64,000 bases of DNA from Selaginella moellendorffii (taxonomy: Eukaryota; Streptophyta; Lycopodiopsida; Selaginellales; Selaginellaceae): positions 64,034 to 128,033 of the forward strand of contig NW_003314397.1 in the NCBI RefSeq assembly GCF_000143415.4, given 5' to 3'. The notes under the pieces were generated by a model. That model searched no databases. It was not told the origin of the DNA and saw only the letters and a list, made by a program, of their open reading frames with translations. The number at the start of each line of letters is the position of its first letter. Position 1 is the first letter of the stretch. Shown here one piece after another: positions 22,802-34,857 of this stretch. The translations under genes and the position numbers were made by a program.

Positions 22802-22976
22802 TGTGAGGGCCAAGTGTACGGCTACGATGCCATATACTAATATTAGCGTAGTGGGATTTTGGTAGCTGTTGGATTGGTTTCAATCCGGACCACTCGCTCC
22901 TGTATATAAGATAGAGTTTTTGGGCTAATTGATATGCACATTTCTGTATTCCCTTTCTATATTCCATGCACTCACA
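22802..22976 (+). repeat. 5' LTR of the outer element
   Basis: It matches 36999-37172 with few substitutions. It contains a TATA-like TGTATATAAG about 80 bp from its end. The sequence just inside (TTGGTGGAGGTGAGG) is in the primer-binding position and contains TGG, but the priming tRNA was not identified. Confidence 0.9.
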
Positions 22977-23209
22977 TTGGTGGAGGTGAGGGGCACCTTT
23001 GATTGTCCCTGGGGAGTGCTTGGATTTGGGATTTCGGTTTAGATCTAGCTTTTGCATTGTCTAGATCTAGCTTTTTCCATTTCCTTTCTTTTGGTCTTTC
23101 CTTTCAGGATTTTGGTTTAGATCTAGCTTTTTGCATTGTCTAGATCTACCATTTCTTTCCAGTTTTTTGTCATTTCTCTGCTTTTGCTCTTTCTTTTTCA
23201 TTCATCTTC

Positions 23210-24142
23210 ATGGCCGATCCGCAATCTCCTCCTTTGACTCTAGAGCAGCAGTTGGTTCAATTGCTTGATGCTATGCGCTTGCAATTGAACAACCAAACTC
23301 AGTTGATGGCGGCGTTCACGGCACATGGTACAACTCCTCCTGCTCTTGGTGCCAATCCTCGTGTTCGGCCGGAGTTCTTTCGTGGGAGTCCTGGGGATGA
23401 TGTGTACCATTGGTTCGATCACTTCACGGTAATTGCCACATATCATTCTTGGGATGATGCTCGACGTTTGCGTGAGTTCCCCACATGTCTCCAAGGGACG
23501 GCATTGCAGTGGTACAATGGATTGAGCGCAGCCACTCGTGGCGATTGGAGTGTTCTTCCGGACGTCTTCAAATGCACCTTCGGACACGCCGATGATTGTG
23601 ATGATGCCTTCCAACAATTGCATCGTCTTTGCCAAGGGCCATCTGAGTCAGTGATGCAATTTGGCGTTCGTTTTCGAAGTCTTTTGCTTCGTGCGGAGCC
23701 AAATATGTCGGAGCGGATCAAGCTAGGAATGTTGTGGCCAGCACTTCGTCAAGATCTTGTCGGACTTGTGCATGCACTTGCTCCTGCCACTCTTGACGAT
23801 GCTCTTCGCTTGGCACAACGTTATGAGATGTCGCCTCTTCCACTTCTTGCTACACGTCCTTCAGCCCCACTTCCTATGAGTGATGGTCATGTTCCCATGG
23901 AAGTTGATGCTGCTGCTGCTCGAGTCCAAGGACAAGGGTGAGGACGTGGTCGTGGCTGTGATGTTCGTTGCTGGGCGTGTGATGAAGTTGGTCATATTTA
24001 TCGGCGTTGTCGGCGCTTTCCAGATTGGCGACCTCCATTTCCTGGGTGGAGACCTTGGCGTCAGCAACGTCCCGTTGGTGTTGCTGCGGTGGAAGGTTTG
24101 GATACTGAGATGCATTCGGGAAACGAGGAGTCGCACGAGTAA
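23210..24142 (+). pseudogene. Gag of the outer element
   Basis: The frame starts MADPQSPPLTLEQQ and carries the retrotransposon gag core (FRGSPGDDVYHWFDHF, LQGTALQWYNGL). A TGA at 23939 interrupts it, explicable as CGA to TGA in a Gly-Arg tract. The same frame then gives a CCHC zinc knuckle (CWACDEVGHIYRRC) and ends TAA at 24140-24142. That stop overlaps the ATG of pol by one base (TAATG). Confidence 0.85.
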
Positions 24143-25891
24143 TGGAGGGACCTTGCGCGAATAAGTTAGTGACCCCTCCATCTTTCTTTCGGGAGTATCA
24201 TCAAGGGGTTCACTCGGCACCGGTTCATCCAGTGTTTACTTTCCAAGCTCATTTTTATAACAAGAGGTCTCCTATTCTTCTCTCTGTGTTGGTTGATACA
24301 GGTTCGAGTTTATCTTCTATTGCTCGACCTGTTGCCACACGTTGTCGTCTACACTTGCATCGTGCGGCGGATCCAGTTTTCATTCTTTATGGCAACGGTC
24401 GTACACATGCATGTGCACGAGATGAGGCGGACCTGGTTGTGCGTGTGGGCGATCTCGAGCTTGAGTTGCAGTCGTTGCGGGTGGTGCTGAGTCAAGCTTT
24501 TGACCTCATTCTTGGTATGGATTGGTTGCAGCACAATCATGCCAAATGTGACTTTGAGGCTTCTCCCCTTTGTCTCATACTTCCTTATGTTTCATCCATT
24601 CCTCTTACTTCCGTACCTTTTCATCCCTCTACTTCTACCTCTGCTTCCATTACTTTTGTTCCCCCACTGTTTCCTCTTGTGTTTCCATCTTGTTCTGCTC
24701 TTCCCTTTCCCGATCCCTCCGATGATCTTTGTGTTGCAGCGGTTGACCGGCTCATGAAGGAGTATTCTGATCTCTTTGAATTTGACCTATCGTCTGGGGC
24801 CAAGATTGCCACACGTCATCCCATTCCAACCGGGGATGCTCGTCCAATCAAGGTTCCTGTTCGTCGTCGGTCACCCAAGGAGATCAAGATTTTACGTGCA
24901 AACGTCAAGGAGATGTTGGAGAAGGGTGTTATTCGGAAGTCGCAGAGTCCTTGGGCATGTGAACCTCATCTTGTGATGAAGCCTGATGGTAGTATTCGTT
25001 TCTGCATCGACTATCGTCCGTTAAATGAAGTGACGATCCTAGACGTGTACCCTCTTCCTCACACTGCTGATCTCTTGGATCGTCTGGGGCGAAGTCGTTG
25101 GTTCACCAAGCTAGATCTTGCTTTTGGGTATTGGCAAGTACCGATGGCTGAAGAAAATATTCCTAAGACTGCTTTTCGTACACCATTTGGTCTGTACGAG
25201 TTCTTGGTGATGCCGTTTGGTTTGAACAATGCTTCAGCAACTTTTCAACGGATGATGGACGAGGTTCTTTGCGATATGTCGAAGGTGACGGCTGACTTCA
25301 TTGATGATGTTTTGATCCACTTGGAGGGGACGTGGGAGGAGCACGTTCGTGATGTTTGTAAAGTGTTGGATCGGCTACGCGACGTTGGTTTAAAGCTGAA
25401 GCGGTCAAAGTGCGTGTTTGGGTCCAAGGACACAACTTATCTTGGGTACCGTATTTCTCGTAAGGGTTTGCAAGTTGATCCTGACAAACTTGTAGCCATT
25501 CTAAAGTTCCCTACTCCGAAGTGTGTGAATGATGTGCAGCGCTTTTTGGGTAAGGTGCAGTATCTTGGTCGTTTTGTGGATCATCTTTCCGATCACACTA
25601 CACCATTGCGAGCGTTGCTGAAGTCATCAACGTCATCTTTCATCTGGTCTCCGGATTGTGAGCGGGCGTTCGTGAATCTCAAAGAGCTATTGACGACTCC
25701 TCCGGTTTTGGCATATCCTGACTACACTCGGCCTTTTATTTTGCGCGTGGATGCTTCTGACATTGGTCTTGGAGGTGTGTTGATGCAAGAGAGCTCGAGT
25801 GTGCCTGGTCAGCGCCATCCCATTGCATACATAAGCCGTACATTACAACCAGCGGAGATGAACTACTCCACGACGGAGAAGGAGTGTTTAG

Positions 25892-26999
25892 TGTAAGCGA
25901 CTAAATTTTCCATTCTACTTTAGTCACTTAACCACACCTCCGACCACTTGGAGGAGCCTCAATCACAACCTCCATAAGTCCAATTCAGGACTTGGGACTA
26001 GCTAGCCCCGAGAATGGCATCCATGCCACTCAACATTTGCACTTGGTCCAAGTGCTCCACGTGTCCGATCCCACGACCGACACTCAAAGGTACCACCGAC
26101 ATAGCAGCCTGTTACGCTAAGGCCATGCCCAATCACCTTTGCCACACTGGTAGTCCAATACCACTTGCATCACAGTCTTGGCTCTCCAAGACTAGGTAAA
26201 CCATCCGTGAGTGGTCATCTCAGATCCACTCTTTAGCATCCGTAGGATGCCCACCGACAAGGGGAATAGCCTTCCCCAATATCCCTCTGTCAGTCCCCAC
26301 TAAGTCCCTTCCTGCCCCTGGCCGTGTTTGCCAACACTGCCGCTGGATCGAGACCCACAGGCCCGACCACTAAGTCCCACGGTCCTCTGGGACTTCCTCA
26401 CCACACGACTGTGTCCTTGGTCACTACCCCAGAGGACTGCTCCTCTTCCTTTCCACAGTCTGGGCCTTTGGGACAACATTTCGGAACACCGTGGCCTTAC
26501 GCGAGCCACCTGGGTACTCTCCTCGCCTTCTGTCCTTGGGTGCTCTAGCCATGGGCTTAGAGCGGGTTCCATTGAGCCACACCAGGTATCCAAGTAGGTA
26601 GTGCCACCCACACTTGGACTGGGAGCATCGGCCACTCGATCTCCCGGGGGAACTAGAGCCAGCTCTTGAACACTTCACCAAGCTACCCCGCTTGTCAGTC
26701 TGTGTTCACTCTAGTCTTGGACTTCCCAGTGGGCAGCTCATCACCCAACACTGGGTCTGGCCTTCCTGGGCCAAACTGGCCTTTCCTGGCCAAACTGGCT
26801 CCACTGCAGTCCTCCCCCTACTATACTTTTGGAGCTCACCAAACCCCCCAGGGTCTGGGAGACGAACGCTTTGGGCTTTCACCCTCTCAGGCTCTGGACT
26901 CGGACTCGGACTCGGACTCGGACTCGGACTCGGATTCGGACTCGGACTCGGGCTCGGGCTCGGTCTCGGCCTCGGCCTTGGTCTCGGTCTCGGTCCCGA

Positions 27000-27031
<32 letters not shown>

Positions 27032-27799
27032 CTGGTCTCGGTCTCGACTTCGGACTCCATCTCGGACTCCATCTCGGACTCCATCTTGGGTCCATCTCGG
27101 ACTCCATCTCGGACTCCATCTCGGGTCCATCTCGGACTTCATCTCGGACTCCATTTCGGGTCCATCTCGGGTCCACCTCGGACTCCATCTCGGACTCCAT
27201 CTCGGACTCCATCTCGGGTCCATCTCGGACTCCACTTCGGGCTCCAACTCGGGTCCATCTCGGGTCCACCTCGGACTCCACTTCGGACTCCATCTCGGAC
27301 TCCATCTCGGGTCCATCTCGGACTCCACTTCGGACTCCAACTCGGGTTCATCTCGGACTCCACTTCGGACTCCAACTCGGGTCCATCTCGGACTCCACTT
27401 CGGACTCCAACTCGGGTCCATCTCGGACTCCACTTCGGACTCCAACTCGGGTCCATCTCGGACTCCACTTCGGACTCCAACTCAGGTCCATCTCGGACTC
27501 CACTTCGGACTCCAACTCGGGTCCATCTCGGACTCCACTTCGGACTCCAACTCGAGTCCATCTCGGACACTCCCACGTGTCATGTGCTGGTCCTTTTGGG
27601 TCCCTTTTTGGAGCCTCGCCTTTTGCTCGCTTCGTGCTCATTCCTCGAGCACTTCGTTGGGAGTTCCACTCCCGCTCTTGACTTTTCAAGTCGGAGCTTT
27701 TGGTCCAAACGTGTTACGCTCGTTTGGCTCTCGCTTCGGCCACTACCATGTGGCGCCCTTCCGGCTCCACTTTGGGGCCTAGGGATTTTGTGTCTCACA
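25892..27799 (-). mobile_element. Solo LTR (1908 bp) inserted in RNase H of the outer element
   Basis: It starts TGTAAGCG and ends TCTCACA, with TTTAG target duplications at 25887-25891 and 27800-27804. Removing it restores the outer RNase H frame across the junction. Read on the minus strand it ends GTCGCTTACA and carries the GTGAAAGCCCAAAGCG, CTCCCAG and CCAAAAGTATAG segments of the inner element's LTR in the same order. It is therefore a reverse-oriented, longer relative of that LTR. No internal primer site or coding region was found, so it is a solo LTR. Confidence 0.88.
26895..27568. repeat. Hexamer-derived microsatellite and 35-bp minisatellite inside the solo LTR
   Basis: The left part is a (CTCGGA)-type array. 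From about 27318 it is organised into roughly seven copies of a 35-bp unit of the form CCATCTCGGACT-CCACTTCGGACT-CCAACTCGGGT. Because 35 is not a multiple of three and the unit has no stop in any forward frame, all three forward frames are open for hundreds of codons. These long ORFs are not genes. Confidence 0.9.
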
Positions 27800-29321
27800 T
27801 TTAGCAGCAGTCTGGGGTTTTGAGAAACTTCGTGCATATCTACATGGTTCTTGGACGTTACTTGAAGGTGACCATGCTGCTGTTACTTCATTACTGAAGC
27901 GGAAGAACCTGGTTGGTCGTACGGCTCAATGGGCTTTGAAGCTTCAGATATATGATTTCGATGTTGTTCATCGCCCAGAGAGTTCTATGGCTGATGCTAA
28001 TGCCCTTTCTCGAGCTCCTCTTCCTTCTCCACTCACTTCTCATGTTTCTGACGAACCTGCTATTCCAGCATCTGTGGATTTTCTAGATGAGGATTCTATG
28101 CTGTCGGCGGTTGCTGTCCTTGACGTTCAGTGTCCACAGGGTGCAGAGCAAGATCTACCTTCTCTTGCTGAGGTTTGCGAGGCTCAAAAGATTGAGCCGT
28201 GGATTCGAAGGCTTCGAGATGGGTTTGAGAATCCTGCATCACTTGCTGATGACTTGCCTTTCCGGCATTTACATTCTCAATATCGCCTTGAAGATGGCCT
28301 TCTTTATTTTGTGGGGACGGATCCTGATGGTCATTTACGGCTGGTGGTGCCTTCGGTGTTTATTCCGCAGTTTCTCCATGCCTACCATGATTCTCATGTT
28401 CTAGGTGGTCATATGGGACATCGTCGTGTCACCGAGAAGCTGCGCAGATCTTTCTATTAGCCAAAGATGCGATGTGATATTATCCGGTATGTGCGTAGCT
28501 GCGTTTGGTGCCAAGCTCGTAATACTCCCCCTTGTGCTGCAGAAGGACGGTTGGAGTCAATTGCAGTTTCTCGTCCGTTTGAGTTGGTGGCGTTTGATCT
28601 TATAGGACCTTTTCCACGATCGACTGCTGGCAATGAGTATGTTATTATTGCTTCTGACTACTTGACTCGTTGGGTGGAAGTTGGTGCTCTTGCTAGTGCC
28701 TCTGCAACTACTGTTGGATACTTCCTCCTCAATCGAGTGGTGTTCCAGCATTCTTGTCCAGAGCGGATTCTTTCGGATAATGGTCCTGCATTTATGGCTG
28801 AGGTATTTCATGTTTTAACATCTCGGTTGGGGATACGCCACACTTTTACGAGTGCTTATTATCCACAATCAGACGGTCTGGTGGAACGGCTCGTTCGGAC
28901 ATTCAAAGGGATGATTGCGAAGTATGTAAACTTTTAGCATTCGGATTGGGATGGTTATTTGCCGTCTCTTCGGTATGCCTATGTCACAGGGGTGCAGAGT
29001 TCTGTTGGTGCTTCACCGTATAAACTTCTATATGGTCATGATCTAATATTACCAACAGAGTTGGGTTTACCTTCGCGATTGCCACGAGCTCCCAATGCTA
29101 GGTCATGGGATCAATATTTGACAAGCATTCTTCCACTTGTCCGAGCAGAATCTGCTGAACACTTAGGCCGCATACAAGTGGGACAACAACGGCGCTACAA
29201 TTCCCATCATCGTCCACCTGCAGAGTACAAAGTGGATGATTTGGTGTTAGTCCGTTTTCCCAATCTTACGGTACGTGGTTTATCTAAGGGGCTCCTTGCG
29301 CAGTGGAAAGGACCGTATCGG

Positions 29322-30407
29322 TGTAAGGAACCAACTCGCCGAGGTGTCGTAGGCTAAAGGAACCCCGAAAGCATGACCAAAATGACAAAGAGTTCATCGG
29401 ATGGGACCAAGTCGAAGATCGAGTCCAAGACCGACTCTAGGACCGAGTTCGAGATAGAGTCCGGAATCGAGTCCGAGACCGACTCGGGGACCGAGTTCGA
29501 GTCCGAGTTCGAGACCGAGTTCGAGACGGAGTCCGAGATCCGAGATCGAGTCCGAGACCGAATCCGAAGTCGGATCCGAAATCGGGTCCGAGATCGAGCC
29601 AGAGACTAAGTCCAAATACTAATACGGGTCAAGGGGTGAAAGCCCAAAGCGTGCATCTCCCAGGGGGGGGGGGGGGGGGGGGGCTGCAGGGGGTTCCAAA
29701 AGTATAGTAGGGATAGTGAGGTCCAGGAACCAGTTTAGAAGGGACTCTCCAGTGGGGCTCCCAAACTGACTTGAGGTTGGGACTGGGATCGAGGGGCCTT
29801 GGGTGGGAGTGAGCATGGACTTGGTTGGTGCCGGAGGGGCCATCCAAGGAAGTGCTCAAGAGCAGCTCCCACTCTCGAAAGGGAAACCGATTGCGGTGCT
29901 CCCGGCTCATGTGGAGTGGTGCCCCACTTGAGTACCATGCGGCTCATTGGTCCTCGCCCTTCCTAGGGGCTTGGGCCTTCCTTCGGGATGGAAGTGGGGG
30001 GTGAGAGGTACCCATACCGGGCCGCTAGGCCACGGTGTTTCGCCCCGGCATCCCGAAGCAAGTGTTGCACTCAAGATTTGGGATTTAGAGGGTCCCATGA
30101 TCAAGTCTTGTGGTACCAAAGGATGTTAGGAACCTGGAAGCTTGGTGTGCTTGGCTGCTTATGCTTGCGGGGAGTGTAGCCGAACCTTAAGTCCAGTCTA
30201 ACCCAGGGAGGGGGATTGGGAGTGATTTGGGAATCCGTGGATGGATGGCTAACACTCCGTTGCTCGTGCAGTGAGTAGCTAAGACCAAGTAGGAGCTGGT
30301 ACCATAGGCGAGAACCTTGGCAAGGGAACTTAGCAAAAGCCAAGGCGGTGTTGGACAGATAGGCGAGGTAAGCTGGCAAATTGGAAAGGAAAAATTTGTG
30401 GCTTACA
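29322..30407 (+). repeat. 5' LTR of the inner element
   Basis: 1086 bp. It contains a degenerate (GAGTCC/GAGACC) hexamer tract at about 29420-29610 and an uninterrupted run of 21 G at about 29663-29683. It differs from the 3' LTR mainly by indels in the hexamer tract and in the G run. Confidence 0.93.
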
Positions 30408-30410
30408 ATT

Positions 30411-30423
30411 TGGTATCGGAGCC
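30411..30423 (+). other. Primer-binding site of the inner element
   Basis: TGGTATCGGAGCC lies three bases inside the 5' LTR. It matches the usual initiator-tRNA-Met primer site TGGTATCAGAGCC at all but one position. Confidence 0.85.
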
Positions 30424-30466
30424 TTTATCTCAGTTCTAGCGAAGGATAGAGGCGGATTGCTGGGAG

Positions 30467-31753
30467 ATGGCAAGGGCAGGGCGTAAGCGAACTCAGGCGG
30501 AGACGGAACCTCCGCCGGAGCTGGAGCCTCCGGTCGAACAAGAAGCTATGGATGAGGAATCCTTGCATGAGGAGGACTCTAGTGAGGAAACTTCCAAACA
30601 GGAGTCCGGTGGCGAGGTTCGGTCGTCCAAGGCTCGATTGGACGTGCTAGAAGGATAGTTGGCACAGACCAATGCCCTGCTGGAAACTCTCGTACGCAAG
30701 CTAAAGCGTGACGAGAGGCGGAAGAAAAAGAAAAAGACTGCGGATGCTGGCAGTGCAGAAGGTGCGGATCTTTCGGCCGGGACTGAGGCAAAACTAGACA
30801 AGGTCGAACAGACCGAAGTAGAATCAGTCCCTCAGGTAGTTCCCAAGTACAAACCAAAGCCCCCACTGGTCTTCAAGGGAGTGAACGACTATAAAGTGGT
30901 GGAGGATTGATTTTACGATATGGAGGACTACTTCCGAGCGTTGCGATTACCGAGCTCGGAGAAGGTCCCATGTGCAAAACCATACTTGGCAGATAATGCC
31001 AAGTCTTGGTGGAGAACGACGGAGGCCAACGAAGGACCAGTGGCCACTTGGGACATGATGAAGGCGAGGATCTGCGCAACATACGTTCCTCCGAATGCCA
31101 CTCTGCATCTGAGAGATGAGCTGAGTAGGCTGAAGCAGACTAGAACCATCCAGGAATATGTGAATGGGTTCATGGCAAAGAGGATACTTGTCACGGACAT
31201 GGGGGATATGGATGCGTTCCATGCCTTCATATCAGGTTTGCAAACCTGGGCTCGTGGTGAGGTGATGCGGTGGAACCCGACCAACTACAAGGAAGCGTTG
31301 GATGCGGCCATCAAGGTGCATTTCAACGATAACCTGCGAAAGGGGAACACGACGGGGTCGGGATCCATATTTAGCAAAGGGGCCAAACCAAGGGGAACGT
31401 ATAGCAAGGGGAAATTCAAAAAGAGTTTCTCTAAGAATGAGTCCTCGGGGTTCCGGAAAGGCAAATCCGGTGGCCAGCGAGCGAGTACGTGGGGGAGTCA
31501 AGCGAAAAAAGACAAACCCACGGATAAGAAGGTCAAGTCGTATAGCAGCGTGGGAAACAACGTATGCTACAACTGCAGCGAAGTGGGACACTTCTCGAGG
31601 GAATGTCCCTACCTGAAGAAGGCCAGAGCCAATATGGCCATCAAGTCGGGTGAAGTCCAAATTGAGGTATGTGATCCAGTCCCTAACTCAAAGTTACTCA
31701 TTACACGAGCAACTTTGGTAGAGAGTCGTTCGCGACATCTACTAGCCCTCTAA
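30467..31753 (+). pseudogene. Gag of the inner element
   Basis: One frame runs from an acidic N-terminus through a Lys-rich stretch, the gag core (FYDMEDYFRALRLP, WDMMKARICATYVPP) and a CCHC zinc knuckle (CYNCSEVGHFSREC). Stops break it at 30656 (TAG), 30908 (TGA where a Trp codon fits) and 31751 (TAA). Confidence 0.85.
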
Positions 31754-34340
31754 GGGAAGCTCGGAGGTAGCTTTGTTAAGATCCTTATTGACATGGATGC
31801 TTCGGATAATTTTGTGGCTGCAGACATAGTCCGGCAAGCCGGACTAACGGTGCAGCGGCTAGGCAAACTAAGGACTATAGAGTTTGTTCAAGGTAGCCAA
31901 AGCACCGATGAGGTACTTTGACAAGCGAGAGTTGAAGTGGGGACATGGAAAGTGGACATGGATTTCACCGTCTTGAACATGGCAAGATTTGACGTGATCT
32001 TCGGAATGGATTGGTTTAATCGGTTCGTGGTAGCCTTGCATGGACAAGGTAGGAACCTTGTGGTATTGGCGAATGCCCAAGGAAGAAGATCTAGGGTGGA
32101 GGCCCAAGATCTAAAGGTAGGGCAAAGCAAGGCCAAAGAGTCATGCTTAAACCTGGTGTCCATGAGAGGACAACTCACTAAAGGAACTAAGGCAGCCTTT
32201 TTGTGCTTACTCTCAGTGAAGAGTGACAAAAAGACAAGAACGTAAGAAGTACCTTTAGTGATCCAGCAGGTGCTGGACCAATTCCAGGATACCATGCCGG
32301 AGGAGCTACCGGCGGGGTTGCCCCCCGCACGACCGATAGAACATAAAATTGAGCTGGTCGAGGGTGCTGAGGCGGTGGTTCGTCCACCCTATCGATTGAA
32401 CGAAAAAGAACTCGCGGAGCTCAATAGCCAACTAGAGGAGTTGGTGGACAAAGGGTATGTTAGGTTGAGCAAGTCGCCGTATGGGGCGCCAGTGCTATTT
32501 GTGAAAAAGAAAGATGGATCTATGCGCATGTGCATAGACTACTGGTTGCTCAACAAGTATACCATGAAGAACAAATACCCTTTGCCAAGGATCGAGGACC
32601 TGTTCGATAGGTTGGGAAAGGCAAAATACTTCTCGAGGATTGACCTAAGGTCAGGATACTACCAGATCAGGGTAGCTGAGGAAGATGTCGAGAAGACAAC
32701 CTGTCGAACGAGGTATGGGAGCTTTGAGTTTTTGGTGATGCCCTTTGGGCTGTGCAATGCGCCGGCAACGTTTTCGGCGTTGATGAACCACATCTTTGTA
32801 CCCTATCTGGATCACTTCGTGGTCGTCTATATCGACGATATCCTGATCTATAGCGAGACGCTAGAGGAGCATGCCGAACACTTGGCGAAGGTGTTTGAGA
32901 AACTAAGGGAACACAAACTGTATGCTAAAGAGAGCAAATGTGACTTTGCTTAACAAAAGGTAAAGTTTCTCGGGCATGTGGTAGGCCAGGACAGGCTCAA
33001 GGTGGACCCGGAGAAGGTCCAAGCGATCCAGGAATGGGAGCGACCTTCGAATGTACATGAGTTGAGGGCGTTCTTGGGGCTATGCAACTACTATCGAAAG
33101 TTTATCAGACACTATTCAAGAGTAGCCCTACCCTTAACGGACCAAACCGGAAAAGGGAAGATGGTATGGACAGCGGAAAGCGAGGCGGCATTCGTCCACC
33201 TCAAAGGGAAGTTGAGGAAGGCTCCGGTGTTGGCATTACCAGATTTTGGTAAGGACTTTGAGGTAGACACGGATGCTTCGGACTTTGCGTTGGGCGCAAT
33301 TTTGAAGCAAGACAACCATCCAGTAGCGTTCTTCTCGAAGAAGTTGGACAAGGCTCAACGGAAGTGGCCTGCCCACGAGAAGGAATTGTTTGCGGTGGTC
33401 AAGGCGCTCAAGGAGTGGCGACACTACCTTGGGAGACACTTCAAGGTTTACACGGACAATGTGGCAACAAAACACTTCTTGTCACAGCCCGACCTGAGAG
33501 GGAAACAAGGTCGGTGGGCCAATGCCTTGGCCGAGTTTGATTGCGAGATTCTGTACAAGCCTGGGAAGAGCAACATCGTGGCAGATGCGCTAAGCCGAAA
33601 AGCGAGCTTGAGGTTGGCGATCTCCAGCGCAACAACAACCTTCTGGGACGATGTGCGGACAGCATATGAGAACGATGGTCTAGCACAAGAAGTGTTGTTG
33701 CGGAATTTGGAGGCACGGGAAGCTCACCAGAGAGGTGAGCTGCCGACGGAAGAGAAAACAGGTTATGCGGAACGCAACAGACTCATTTATTACAAGCAAA
33801 CGAGGGTGTATGTTCCAGAAGGGGAACTAAGGAAGGTAGCCTTAGAAGAGTGTCATGACGGACCTCTTGCGGGACACGGCGGAGTGCCCAAGACGATGGG
33901 CTTACTCAAGAGGAAGTACCATTGGCCAGATATGGCTAAGGACGTCCAAGACCATGTAAAGACATGTCCAACATGTCAGCAGGTCAAAGCCGTGACTAAG
34001 GCTAGTGGGGGCTTGTTGCAAAGCATCCCAATTCCAGATCGTCCATGGAAATGTCTTACGATGGACTTTATCACGGGACTACCCCCAAGCGAGGGGTTCG
34101 ATGCGATATTCGTGGTGGTGGATCGATTTTCGAAGATGGCACATTTCATACCCACCACAACGGAAGTGGATGCGGAAAGTGTGGCGAAGCTGTTCTTCGA
34201 ACAAGTGGTTCAAGTGCGGGGAAGGCCAGAAGAGATTATCTCAGATCGAGATAAGATCTTCACTAGTAGGTTCTGGAGGACCCTCCTGGAACAGTATCGC
34301 ACCAAGTTGAAATTCAGCACAGCCTATCACCCACAGACAG

Positions 34341-34387
34341 GTATGGGGAATTAAGTCAAGTTTAGTGGCCCTAACACTTCTTGACAG
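34341..34387 (+). other. Intron-like insertion 1 in integrase (47 bp)
   Basis: It begins GTATGG and ends TTGACAG and holds in-frame stops. Excision joins HPQT directly to DGQTERVNR, the expected conserved integrase block around the catalytic Glu. Size and borders match the host introns in this window. Confidence 0.8.
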
Positions 34388-34805
34388 ACGGACAAACGGA
34401 AAGGGTGAATAGGCAGCTGGAGGATTATTTGCGATGCTATGTCTTGGGAGACCAGACCGATTGGGTAAGTCATTTGGGACTTGCGGAAATGTGTTATAAC
34501 AACTCACCACATTCGAGTATCGGGGTGAGTCCATGGGAAGTCATCAATGGGCGAGCTATTGAAGGTCCTGTGGAACTCGGCGTGGCCGAGTATCATGGAG
34601 AGCTACCCGCAGTGGAGGCATTCACGGCGGAAAGACTCAACATTTGGAATCTAGTGAGGGATTCCTTGGAACGGGCTCAACAAAGGCAGACCAAGTACGC
34701 GAACTTAAAGCGCCGGGATGTAGAGTTCCAAGTTGGGGAGAAGGTGTGGCTGAACACCAAGAACCTCAGGCTACCAAGTGGGATCAGCCGAAAGTTGACC
34801 CAAAG

Positions 34806-34857
34806 GTAAAAATGCATGTATTCCTGTAAATGAATTGATCTTGAGTTCCTTAAGCAG
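34806..34857 (+). other. Intron-like insertion 2 in integrase C-terminus (52 bp)
   Basis: It begins GTAAAAATGCATG and ends CTTAAGCAG. Excision joins SRKLTQ to RFAGPYEIEARIG, the GPY/F-type module found next to chromodomains. The frame is open again only after removal. Confidence 0.8.

Larger units (their letters stand above)
24142..29321 (+). pseudogene. Pol of the outer element, split by a solo LTR
   Basis: Visible domains in order: aspartic protease (LVDTGSSLSS), reverse transcriptase (catalytic FIDDVLI, 25300-25320), RNase H (ILRVDASDIGLGG) up to 25891. After the solo LTR the frame resumes exactly at 27805 with the second half of RNase H (HRPESSMADANALS). Integrase follows, with HHCC finger, catalytic Asp in AFDLIGPF and in ILSDNGPAF, and Glu in GLVERL. 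Stops interrupt it at 28458 (a TGG-to-TAG change fits) and 28935. Its C-terminal end is at 36768-36966, beyond the inner element. Confidence 0.9.

Noticed and set aside
26614-27823. Three overlapping plus-strand ORFs of 317-385 codons, plus minus-strand counterparts, rich in Ser/Gly/Leu/Arg
   Set aside because: They are by-products of the 35-bp and hexamer repeats in a solo LTR, all frames are open, and there is no domain or codon signal.
29373-29609. Glu/Ser/Thr-rich 78-codon ORF in the 5' LTR and its counterpart at 35694
   Set aside because: Translation of the GAGTCC hexamer tract in an LTR, not a gene.
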